This document shows positions 1-7,422 of a stretch of 64,000 nucleotides of DNA, in pieces. The position numbers and the translations under genes are program-made. Location: contig CAYNTO010000014.1 in NCBI GenBank assembly GCA_964400355.1, positions 1 to 64,000 on the forward strand. The letters are read 5' to 3'. The notes under the pieces were generated by a model, which worked only from the letters and a program-made list of their open reading frames with translations, was not told where the DNA came from and searched no databases. This stretch comes from JACKAL01 sp964400355. Its GTDB lineage: Bacteria; Bdellovibrionota; Bdellovibrionia; Bdellovibrionales; JAGQZY01. Position 1 is the stretch's first letter, and each line of letters begins with the position of its first letter.

Positions 1-787
1 CGCCAAAATCGCGCTCCAAACCCAAACCCAAATGCATTTTTGAAGGCGATCCGCGCGGTGGCGGATTGTTGGCTTCGAGTGTATATGCGGTATTTCCCAT
101 ATCCTGCCATGCAAAGTTCACCGATGGATTCCACGGGGTTGGAAGTTTAAATTTAAAGCCAAGATCGGCGCCATAGCCGGTTCCGTGGCGTTCGAGCTCC
201 GCTTCCAGTACACCCGAATCCAAATAGGCGATAGAGGCCGCACCGATCTCGGCGGCTCCGGCCATACGGCGCACGCGCTTTCCGACAAAACCAAACTCTA
301 GATAGTTGGGAATAAGTTCTGTTCCCCAGCCTGCAAAAAAAACGTAATCGGCAAAATAGTTGGAATCCAAATTGGGAAGTGCAGGATTCAAAATAGTGAA
401 ACCCGCATTCGCACGCGCATAAGCGCCGACAATAAAGGAGCCAATACTCAATGAAGTTTGCAAATCGGTGCGCGCCCATACGGGTCTACCGTAGAGGGAA
501 TTGAGCACATAGGGAAGATCGTCGGAGTTATCTATAATGTCTTGGTACTCGTCGTAAGAGTCCACGCCATTTAATCCCACACCTAAACCCATCAGGCGCC
601 ACTCGATTCCGGACAAGCGTGAAAGTCCCGCGGGGTTATAAAAAATAGCATCGTGACCGCGACTGTGCGCCAAATAAGCGTTGCCCATTCCCAACGCGTT
701 GACCGAAATGTTCTCCTCGAGAATTTCTTCTGCGAAAGCAAAACTACCGATCAAGCTGAGGAGGGCGCATACGCAAAATTGGATCAT
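1..787 (-). CDS. UPF0164/PorV-like outer-membrane protein (3' end outside window)
   Basis: Reading the minus strand from ATG at 787 gives an uninterrupted frame of 262 codons to the window edge. It opens with a signal peptide (about residues 1-20, cleavage near SFAFA) and then the ALGMGNAYLA / IFYNPAGLSRL block, which is the same N-terminal pattern as the proteins at 1593 and 4380 in this window and fits the UPF0164/PorV (FadL-like) beta-barrel group. The rest alternates aromatic and small residues as in outer-membrane strands. The start overlaps the stop of the upstream lipoprotein gene (ATGA at 784-787), so translation is probably coupled and the gene is the third of a three-gene operon. 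The C-terminus is not visible. Substrate unknown. Confidence 0.8.
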   Translation of the reverse strand, partial: MIQFCVCALLSLIGSFAFAEEILEENISVNALGMGNAYLAHSRGHDAIFYNPAGLSRLSGIEWRLMGLGVGLNGVDSYDEYQDIIDNSDDLPYVLNSLYGRPVWARTDLQTSLSIGSFIVGAYARANAGFTILNPALPNLDSNYFADYVFFAGWGTELIPNYLEFGFVGKRVRRMAGAAEIGAASIAYLDSGVLEAELERHGTGYGADLGFKFKLPTPWNPSVNFAWQDMGNTAYTLEANNPPPRGSPSKMHLGLGLERDFG

Positions 788-1584
788 GGGCAAACACACG
801 CCAAGTCTGCAAAATTGGGACAAGCGCCAATTCCCATGTCAGTTGAACCAATCAACTGTCGGAGGGCGGCAATTTGCAATGCTGAATAGGCATTGGGATC
901 CGTGTTTGTGCAAAAATCGTTGAGCTGTGGGTGCATACTGCAATAGGCAGTGATATCGTCGAGCGTTCCAGACGAAATGTCAGAAGCCACTGCACTAATG
1001 CTCATGATCGAGTTGGCCATACCCGTTCCAACCTCGCGAACAGCCGCATCCGGCAAATCGGAAGTGCTGCAATGATCAAAAGCCGCGTCCGTCACACCAT
1101 CACCGTCTGCATCGGCATACCGGGAAAGAATGGTTCCCACCTTTGTCAGACTCGAAAAACCCATCAGGATATTTTCATCGGCAGTGCGCACGGTAAAGTC
1201 GCCGACGGCATTGAGAATCGTTTCCGACGCCTGGCAATCAGTGATTCGCGCATCGGTGCCTGCGAGAAAGCTCGACATTAAAAAAGAGAATATATTATCT
1301 CCATTAAAATTAGTGAGCGATTCCACCAACGTCACGAACTCCATTCCGCAACGGCCCGAGTGAGCGGAGGCAAATGTCATTGAAACTTCGCGCTGGGCGC
1401 GGAATTCAGCGGTCAAAGATTGAATCAGTGTGATCGCTTGGGAATAGTTGCGATCATTGAGCGCCAGCTTTGCCTCGTAATAGATCGCCTCGTCGGTGTC
1501 TTTTTTTGCAACTTCCTCGAACATATTCGTTTTGCACGAAACACAGACAAATAAAGTCAGCAATAAAGTGAATGTGATTTTCAT
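784..1584 (-). CDS. Predicted lipoprotein with DxDxDG motif
   Basis: A 266-residue protein with a hydrophobic N-terminus ending in Cys17 (FVCVSC), a slightly non-canonical lipobox, so probably a lipoprotein. Residues 30-60 look like a TPR-type helix pair (DEAIYYEAKLALNDRNYSQA). A DADGDGVTD stretch in the middle resembles thrombospondin type 3/dockerin calcium loops. Several Cys near the C-terminus (CPNFADLACVC) may form disulfides. It lies 8 bp after the upstream outer-membrane protein gene and overlaps the next gene by ATGA, so it belongs to an OMP-lipoprotein-OMP operon. I do not recognise the family; a role as periplasmic partner of the barrels is a guess from context. Confidence 0.75.
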   Translation of the reverse strand: MKITFTLLLTLFVCVSCKTNMFEEVAKKDTDEAIYYEAKLALNDRNYSQAITLIQSLTAEFRAQREVSMTFASAHSGRCGMEFVTLVESLTNFNGDNIFSFLMSSFLAGTDARITDCQASETILNAVGDFTVRTADENILMGFSSLTKVGTILSRYADADGDGVTDAAFDHCSTSDLPDAAVREVGTGMANSIMSISAVASDISSGTLDDITAYCSMHPQLNDFCTNTDPNAYSALQIAALRQLIGSTDMGIGACPNFADLACVCP

Positions 1585-1592
1585 AAATTTCC

Positions 1593-2660
1593 TTAAAAAC
1601 GCAGTACAAATTTGGCGGCGACACGGTGGTCTTGCACCGGATCCGCATCTGTCCCTATCTCTTCTCCATAGTAAGCCAATTGCAGTTGTAAGTTGGAGGT
1701 TGCAAATTCGAAGCCCGCGGTGATGTAGCCTTTGTTGTAGCCGGCGCGAAAGAAAAAATTATCTTCCATATTGTACTCGAAACCGGCGTGCAATTTTTTA
1801 TTAGTGCCCCATTCAATTCCGGAATTGTCGAGAACATCGTCGTATTCTACGGTGAAAGTTCCACGAGTGCCGCGCGACCATATCGGAAAAATCGCCGCCG
1901 CAACATCCACTGTCATTGGCGTCTTATTGGGATTACCTACGCCGAGATAATCGTCGCGTATACCTTTACCAAGGGTGTACGAAGTGTCTCCCACATCCTT
2001 GGCAATCACGCTCAACGTCGGCAAGTACGATGTGGGCGACGACAAACTCAAAGCCACATCTGCTCCAACCCCGGTTCCACTGGTAGCAAAGTTTTTAAGT
2101 TCTAAACCTTGCACGGCCGGGTCCACCACGCCATTGTACTCTACGCGGTCGATGTAGCGGCCCGTTACACCGAGTTTCACCTGGCCACCAAAAAAACTGT
2201 GATTGTAGCCGACCACGCCAGCCATATCGCTCGTATAGAGAAGATTCATAACATTATCAGCTGAGTTGCGGCGCGCGAGCATTTCGGTTTTTCCTAAAAA
2301 GCCCACGCCGAAATTGCGCATAGCAAATGATGGAAAAATCTGTGCCCGCATAAAATAATTCTTGTCCAGATTACCGCCCAGTTCCTCGTACACTTTGTCG
2401 ACTTGAGCCGCATCGAGACCGAGCTCCTGAGCTGTACCGACGCCATCCATGTTGGTAGTGATCTCAGGATCGATGAGGGTGACGTAAGGTTCGCGCAAAC
2501 GGCCGAGTCCATTTGGATTTAAAAGCAGTGAAGTCTCGTCGTTCACAACGGCGACAGCAGTGCCACCCATACCCATTTGGCGAATTCCCTGGTAGAAATC
2601 AGCGGCATGAACCGAGCTGTAAACGCACATAATAAGTAGACCTAGACTCGCTTTAACCAT
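1593..2660 (-). CDS. UPF0164/PorV-like outer-membrane protein
   Basis: A 355-residue protein with a clear signal peptide (cleavage near VHAAD) followed by QMGMGGTAVAVVNDE and LLLNPNGLGRL, the conserved N-terminal plug-like block shared with the two other barrels nearby. It ends in VLRF, with the terminal Phe expected for proteins inserted by the BAM complex. ATG at 2660 is preceded by GGAGAG. It is the first gene of a three-gene operon with the lipoprotein (784-1584) and the partial barrel (1-787) and is transcribed divergently from the lipoprotein gene at 2790. FadL/PorV family members move hydrophobic substrates or act in secretion; which applies here cannot be told. Confidence 0.8.
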   Translation of the reverse strand: MVKASLGLLIMCVYSSVHAADFYQGIRQMGMGGTAVAVVNDETSLLLNPNGLGRLREPYVTLIDPEITTNMDGVGTAQELGLDAAQVDKVYEELGGNLDKNYFMRAQIFPSFAMRNFGVGFLGKTEMLARRNSADNVMNLLYTSDMAGVVGYNHSFFGGQVKLGVTGRYIDRVEYNGVVDPAVQGLELKNFATSGTGVGADVALSLSSPTSYLPTLSVIAKDVGDTSYTLGKGIRDDYLGVGNPNKTPMTVDVAAAIFPIWSRGTRGTFTVEYDDVLDNSGIEWGTNKKLHAGFEYNMEDNFFFRAGYNKGYITAGFEFATSNLQLQLAYYGEEIGTDADPVQDHRVAAKFVLRF

Positions 2661-2730
2661 AGCTCTCTCCAGTATCTTTCACTTTGTGCGAAAAAGCGTT
2701 TTGTCTTGAGAAATTTAGACGTTGGAATAG

Positions 2731-2758
2731 TGGCCAAATACCCCAAATCATTTATACT
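2731..2758 (+). promoter_or_regulatory. Possible sigma-70 type promoter for the lipoprotein gene at 2790
   Basis: TATACT (2753-2758) is one mismatch from the -10 consensus. TGGCCA (2731-2736), 16 bp upstream, matches four of six -35 positions. A start point near 2765 would give a 25-nt leader. The -35 match is weak. Confidence 0.3.
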
Positions 2759-2789
2759 ATTTGAGACCCATTCACCTCGGAGAAAAAAC

Positions 2790-3479
2790 ATGAAAAAATG
2801 GATTTTAGTGTCATTGGCGGGCCTGTGCTTTGGAATGACAGCGTGTGAAGACAAAAACGACGACAAGGTCTTCTCGGCTCAGCAGTGTTTGGACAAAGCC
2901 GGCCAAGGAAACGCCAATGTGGATGATTGCGTAAATATGATCAACGGAATCAGCACACCAAAAGCCTTTGTGATCCGTTGTTCCGCAGATTTCCTGCGCC
3001 AAGGTATCGACAACGACACCATTGTTGAAGCGATCAAAAATTTGGACGAAAACACCACTGGCAATGATCCCACAGTTGTGCTCTTTGATAAGTTCCATTT
3101 TACAGATGATGCAGACGGTTTTACAACCCAAGCCAATGACTATGCTCAAGCGGCCGTGAACAACTGCTCCGCCACAGGATCCGACACTCTCAAAATGTTG
3201 GCCTTGGCCAATCAAGCCGCAACCACCTTGTATGTGGCTACTGGCGGTGTGAATCTGCAAACATTCATCGACACCTTTGACCCGAACACCACGACACTCA
3301 CAGCCGAACAACTGGCGAGCCTCGGTGGTTCGATCAACAACATGGCCCCAATCGCCTGCGGTAAAGGCGGCGCCTTCGAAGGCAACGACGTCTGTAAAAA
3401 CATCGCCGAAGCCCAGGGCCAAGCCGGTGGCGATCTAGAAGCGCTTGCGAAGCAGTTTTTAGATCAGATGAAGGATTAA
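2790..3479 (+). CDS. Predicted lipoprotein, family unknown
   Basis: A 229-residue protein. The ATG at 2790 is chosen because it follows CGGAG and directly starts a signal sequence (MKKWILVSLAGLCFGMTAC) with lipobox MTAC, Cys19; earlier in-frame starts would put a long charged tail before it. The mature part is acidic, with six or more Cys and alternating helices. It faces the OMP operon across a 129-bp divergent region and ends just before a strong bidirectional terminator. No family recognised. Confidence 0.7.
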   Translation: MKKWILVSLAGLCFGMTACEDKNDDKVFSAQQCLDKAGQGNANVDDCVNMINGISTPKAFVIRCSADFLRQGIDNDTIVEAIKNLDENTTGNDPTVVLFDKFHFTDDADGFTTQANDYAQAAVNNCSATGSDTLKMLALANQAATTLYVATGGVNLQTFIDTFDPNTTTLTAEQLASLGGSINNMAPIACGKGGAFEGNDVCKNIAEAQGQAGGDLEALAKQFLDQMKD

Positions 3480-3510
3480 GTCGCGACGGATCTGACAAAT
3501 TTAAATAAAA

Positions 3511-3540
3511 AAAGGCTCGTTGTTGAACGAGCCTTTTTCT
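3511..3540. terminator. Bidirectional intrinsic terminator between the lipoprotein gene and rpsD
   Basis: Perfect 8-bp stem GGCTCGTT / AACGAGCC (3514-3521 and 3526-3533) with a 4-nt loop, preceded by A7 and followed by T5, so it can end transcripts from both converging genes. Confidence 0.9.
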
Positions 3541-3579
3541 TTTGTGCATTTTGAACTGCGATCTTGCGATCGCAATTTC

Positions 3580-4212
3580 TTATACGCTTCTGAGTGAGTA
3601 GTATTCCGCGAAGAGGTTCGCAGAGAAAGAGAAGGGGATGTATTCAGTTCCTGGAACTGATTTTACAGTGCCTTGCTCTTTACCATTCACATCCGACTTT
3701 CCTAAATAATCAGGAAGTTCCATGCGTGGAGATTGCTTAGCTTGAAGATAGTTTTGATGAGTGTAAGAAGACTCTTGAAGAGACACAACATCACCTACAC
3801 GAAGTACGACAGAACCAACAGAGACTTTCTTACCGTTTACGAGCACGTGACCGTGAGCTACCATTTGGCGCGCAGAGCGGATGCCCGGTGCAAAACCCAA
3901 ACGGAACACAAGGTTGTCCAAACGCAATTCCAAACGACCTGCCAACTGGCTAATCCAGTTTTTATCTGCGCTACCCTTTTGAGCATCGCGGATAAATCTA
4001 CGAAGTTGTTTTTCGCGCAAGCAATAATGGAACATTACTTTTTGTTTTTCTTCGAGTTGAAGTGCGTAGTTAGAGAACTTCTTACGTTTGTTGCCATGCT
4101 GGCCAGGAGGATACGGACGACGCTCTAAAGCACCTGGTTTACCTAAACCGGGAAGCTCTACACCTAAACGGCGTTGTACACGAAATCGCAAACGTCTTTT
4201 TGAAACTGCCAT
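3580..4212 (-). CDS. rpsD: 30S ribosomal protein S4
   Basis: A 210-residue S4 homologue: N-terminal SKRRLRF region, PPGQHG motif, then the S4 RNA-binding domain (LDNLVFRLGFA, SARQMVAHGHVLVNG). S4 is a primary 16S rRNA binder and assembly protein. ATG at 4212 is preceded by GAGGAGAGG, a strong ribosome-binding site, and starts the conserved MAVSKRRLR. The first 40 residues contain no Cys, so this is the zinc-free (C-minus) form. It stands alone, flanked by terminators, and not beside rpsK/rpoA as in many bacteria. Confidence 0.95.
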   Translation of the reverse strand: MAVSKRRLRFRVQRRLGVELPGLGKPGALERRPYPPGQHGNKRKKFSNYALQLEEKQKVMFHYCLREKQLRRFIRDAQKGSADKNWISQLAGRLELRLDNLVFRLGFAPGIRSARQMVAHGHVLVNGKKVSVGSVVLRVGDVVSLQESSYTHQNYLQAKQSPRMELPDYLGKSDVNGKEQGTVKSVPGTEYIPFSFSANLFAEYYSLRSV

Positions 4213-4317
4213 AATGAAATACCTCTCCTCATTATTTTTTAAATGGACTCGTTGATATCCCATATGGCGGGCTTGGTGTCACTAAAAAAGGCTGTATTTC
4301 CCGAGCCGAAAAGGAAA

Positions 4318-4350
4318 ATAAAAAAGCCCCCGAATAGGAGGCTTTGTTTT
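4318..4350 (-). terminator. Intrinsic terminator after the 4380-5522 gene
   Basis: On the minus strand AAAGCCTCC (4345-4337) pairs with GGGGGCTTT (4331-4323) through one G-U pair around a 5-nt loop, followed by T6. It separates the outer-membrane protein gene from rpsD, which therefore needs its own promoter in 4213-4317. Confidence 0.8.
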
Positions 4351-4379
4351 CAATTTATCCTTGTAATTCCAGCTATTTA

Positions 4380-5522
4380 CTAGAAGTTCACACTGGTCGT
4401 AAACATGTAGACGCGGTCCTCGACTTTATTGGAAGATGTGCCCATTTCGCGACCAAATGTGGCCAATTCCAATTTAAATACGGATATCTGGCCGGTAAAG
4501 CCCGCCGTGTAGTACCCCTGGTTGATACCAGCGCGCCAGCCACCTTTCCACCAACTGAACATTTCCCAGTTGAACTCAATTCCCGCGTGGATGCCCTTTT
4601 CGATGGTCCAATTGTCGTGGAGAATGTCGCGCACGTCGATGGCTAGCTTCGAATCCCAGATCCACCAATTAGGAAGTTTAAACGCCGTGCCCACATCGAT
4701 CACCCGTTGCAGGTCAGCAGGATCACCTTGTTTGTCATCGGCATAAATACCCATGTTGGACAGATAGCCATAATCCAGAACGTTGCGCACCACTAAGCCG
4801 GCTTGCGGTTTGGCGTAGCTCCAAAATCCAGAGGTCGCCTCAGGCGCCTTCCACATCACGCCTAAATCGAAGTCCACCGTAAGGCCTTCGTTGGAGTCTT
4901 CGGCTTCGAGCACTTTGTCGTTTTGAATCGAGGCGATATCGACGATGCGATCCAGATGCGCGCGATAGATGGCTTTTGCAGTTACGCCCCAATCTAAATT
5001 TCCATAGGAGACGCTCTTAATATTCCACGCTTTTGCGAATGCCAAAGTTGTATCTTGATAGGCGGTCAGATTGATCGCCGGGCCCACCGCTTGATCCATA
5101 GAGACGTTGACGGAAACATCGGCTGGAATAAACGCCACAGACCAATCGGGCCGTGCCCATATAAAACCGATGGACGGTGCGCGCGCCGAGTAACTCTTAT
5201 CGTAGTTGGCCACGATCACATCGTTGATGGCTTGAGCGTCGTCACCGGCTTTGTCGATATCATCAGCGAGATCCAAAATATCAGGATTCGCTCCACCCTT
5301 GATGAACAAGCTGATCGTAGGTTCCTTGATTTGTTTGAGCCCTGCAGGATTAAAGAACATGGCGCTTTCGTCATCGGCCACCGCCACCTGCGCATTGCCC
5401 ATTCCCATTGCTCGAGTGGAGATATATTGCTGGTGAATATCGAAGATCAGTGCTTCTTGGGCAAACGAACTGCGAACAAAAAAGTACGTGACGGCGACAA
5501 AGATAAAACAAAACCGAATCAT
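4380..5522 (-). CDS. UPF0164/PorV-like outer-membrane protein
   Basis: A 380-residue protein. ATG at 5522 is preferred over upstream starts because it follows AAGGAT and begins the signal peptide (MIRFCFIFVAVTYFFVRSSFA). The mature N-terminus carries RAMGMGNAQVAVADDES and MFFNPAGLKQI, the block shared with the barrels at 1593 and 1. It ends in SVNF, with the terminal Phe typical of BAM substrates. Single-gene unit with its own terminator. The third member of the same family within 5.5 kb. Confidence 0.8.
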   Translation of the reverse strand: MIRFCFIFVAVTYFFVRSSFAQEALIFDIHQQYISTRAMGMGNAQVAVADDESAMFFNPAGLKQIKEPTISLFIKGGANPDILDLADDIDKAGDDAQAINDVIVANYDKSYSARAPSIGFIWARPDWSVAFIPADVSVNVSMDQAVGPAINLTAYQDTTLAFAKAWNIKSVSYGNLDWGVTAKAIYRAHLDRIVDIASIQNDKVLEAEDSNEGLTVDFDLGVMWKAPEATSGFWSYAKPQAGLVVRNVLDYGYLSNMGIYADDKQGDPADLQRVIDVGTAFKLPNWWIWDSKLAIDVRDILHDNWTIEKGIHAGIEFNWEMFSWWKGGWRAGINQGYYTAGFTGQISVFKLELATFGREMGTSSNKVEDRVYMFTTSVNF

Positions 5523-5612
5523 TCTTACATCCTTGTAATGTATGGTCGTGGTTGAGGGGTTGCCCCGATTGTCTGCATGACAATATATATATTTAAAGAT
5601 TATAGTAAATTT

Positions 5613-6233
5613 ATGTTGAGACAACTGCTTATTTTGTTCCTGACCTACTTTCTAGTTTTACAAAATGCAACCGCTGCTCCACCCACCAATCAGGTCTTAA
5701 GCCTTCCTCCTGACGAACCGGTGGAACAAAAAAACGAATCTGATAAATCGATGGCCGTTGTGCAAGACCAAGGGTTGGATCAAACCAATGAAACATCCGC
5801 TATTCACTATCCGACTTATCATTTAAAACCGTCGCCCGCATTCACCATAGCTGGAAGCAGCTCCTACAACTTTGAAGACGAGGATTTTTCTGAGTGGTTT
5901 GGTCTTCATTTGGCACCATGGATGGAGCCCACCTATCGTGTTCAGTTGGGCCTCGATATTTATGACAGATATGCATGGCTCCAAGCCGCATATCATGTTT
6001 TACATTCGCGAACGGGCCGGCGCTTTTACTGGGGTGGAGGTATTAGCAACATCGTCGATACGCGCGAAGAGTTCCGCCCCTTATTAAAATTTAAAAATTA
6101 TTTCGCTTTCGCTGTCGGCGGCCTCGATATCCAAATCGTGCAAAATCAAAGTCTCCGCTTTGAACTCTCCCTCCACCAATCCACCGAACTCACCATCGCC
6201 CGCGCCACTATCGGCTACACCCTCCACTTCTAG
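5613..6233 (+). CDS. Small predicted outer-membrane beta-barrel protein
   Basis: About 206 residues from ATG 5613, which directly begins a signal peptide (MLRQLLILFLTYFLVLQ, cleavage near ATAA). An in-frame ATG at 5577 exists but adds charged residues before the signal sequence; neither start has a good Shine-Dalgarno site. After a Gln/Glu-rich linker (residues 25-65) the C-terminal half has beta-strand patterning and ends in TLHF. Divergent from the barrel gene at 4380. Family and substrate not recognised. Confidence 0.65.
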   Translation: MLRQLLILFLTYFLVLQNATAAPPTNQVLSLPPDEPVEQKNESDKSMAVVQDQGLDQTNETSAIHYPTYHLKPSPAFTIAGSSSYNFEDEDFSEWFGLHLAPWMEPTYRVQLGLDIYDRYAWLQAAYHVLHSRTGRRFYWGGGISNIVDTREEFRPLLKFKNYFAFAVGGLDIQIVQNQSLRFELSLHQSTELTIARATIGYTLHF

Positions 6234-6276
6234 ATAGGTGCCTGGCACTCATTTGTGTGTCGGATTGATACGGGAC

Positions 6277-6303
6277 TAAAGTTCGGCTAAAGCGCCCCGA
6301 TAA
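6277..6303 (+). promoter_or_regulatory. Candidate FliA (sigma-28) promoter
   Basis: TAAAGTTC (6277-6284), an 11-bp spacer and CCCGATAA (6296-6303) match the sigma-28 consensus TAAAGTTT-N11-GCCGATAA at 7 of 8 positions in each box with the exact consensus spacing. Transcription would start near 6310, about 28 nt before the ATG at 6338. Confidence 0.7.
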
Positions 6304-6337
6304 GTTCACAGGTACAAACTCAACCTGGGGATATTTA

Positions 6338-6700
6338 ATGATCAAAACTGCACTGTTTTCCGTCTTAGTATTTACGATGCCCGTGGCCGCCTTTGGATTT
6401 GCCGGAGGAGGATTGAGCGGTTATTACGATATTGAAAGCAATGATTCCAGTAACGATGAAGACTCAGACACCGGCCAAAATGCAACCAGCGAGGAAGAAC
6501 AAATCAAGATCGCCCGCTTTCGCACTGACGATGGCGAAGCCCACGTGATCAAAACCAATGGTAGCGGCGTTTGTCTGCAGAGTCCTACGAACAAACTTTA
6601 CAAAGAACTCTCACCCAATCCCAACCGCGTGGTCGACTTTTTAAATAAGGAATTTGGCCCGTCTGATTCCGGCGCCAAGTGGTACATAGTGAGCTGCTAA
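6338..6700 (+). CDS. Small exported acidic protein under a FliA-type promoter
   Basis: A 120-residue protein with a signal peptide (MIKTALFSVLVFTMPVAAFGFA) followed by a Gly-rich turn and an Asp/Ser/Glu-rich stretch (residues 33-57), then a compact domain with two Cys (one near residue 79, one at the C-terminus) that could form a disulfide. The closest recognisable signal is the upstream sigma-28 type promoter, which suggests co-expression with motility genes. No family recognised. Confidence 0.65.
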   Translation: MIKTALFSVLVFTMPVAAFGFAGGGLSGYYDIESNDSSNDEDSDTGQNATSEEEQIKIARFRTDDGEAHVIKTNGSGVCLQSPTNKLYKELSPNPNRVVDFLNKEFGPSDSGAKWYIVSC

Positions 6701-6755
6701 GAGCACTCACCAACCTTCCCAATACAAATAATATTCGCACAGCAGCTCTTCATTC

Positions 6756-7343
6756 TTAAAGAGCGCTCAGGACTTTATCTGTGGCGGCTTTCAGTTCATC
6801 GATGGTGCCATTATTATAAATCACGTGCGCTGCGCGCTTTACCTTTTCCATGAGCGGCATCTGCGCCGCTATTCGACGGCGCGCCTCGGCTTCGTCAAAA
6901 CCATTGCGCACTTTTAATCTCTCGATCTGCAACCGCTCATCACAGGCGACCACAATAACGTCATCGAACTGGGCGTGAAGATTTTTTTCGAAAAGCAACG
7001 GAACGTCATAAAAGGCCATGGACTCACCCGCTTGTTCAAACTGATCGCGACGCGCGCGCGTTTGTTCCTGAACCCAAGGGTGAATAAAACTCTCGAGCTT
7101 AAGAAGTTTGTTTTTATCTGCGAAAACTACGGCGCCCAGTTTTTTGCGATCGATGGATTGATCTCCGCCCACAACATCGCGTCCGAAATAATTCACCACA
7201 TTTTGATAACTGGACGTTCCTAGACCAAGAGCCTCATGGGCGAGTGCGTCCGCATCAACTACGGACCAGCCTTTCGCCCTTAAATGCGCGGCCACGGCGG
7301 ATTTGCCGCATGCGATACCGCCTGTTAGTCCAATCCACTTCAT
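6756..7343 (-). CDS. coaE: Dephospho-CoA kinase
   Basis: A 195-residue P-loop kinase catalysing the last step of coenzyme A synthesis, phosphorylation of dephospho-CoA at the 3' hydroxyl. Visible are the Walker A GLTGGIACGKS near residue 5, DADALAHEA, YDVPLLFE and the Arg-rich lid region (QIERLKVRNGFDEAEARRR). ATG 7343 is chosen because it starts directly at the MKWIGLTGG strand; a longer frame upstream adds unrelated residues. Length matches the family (about 200). Divergent from the kinase gene at 7423. Confidence 0.93.
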   Translation of the reverse strand: MKWIGLTGGIACGKSAVAAHLRAKGWSVVDADALAHEALGLGTSSYQNVVNYFGRDVVGGDQSIDRKKLGAVVFADKNKLLKLESFIHPWVQEQTRARRDQFEQAGESMAFYDVPLLFEKNLHAQFDDVIVVACDERLQIERLKVRNGFDEAEARRRIAAQMPLMEKVKRAAHVIYNNGTIDELKAATDKVLSAL

Positions 7344-7422
7344 GTCTACCGTCCAGACTTCATATATGAGTTTAATTATTCCCAATAATTGCCGATACTA
7401 AGAAAGTAAAAGAGAGATCAAA

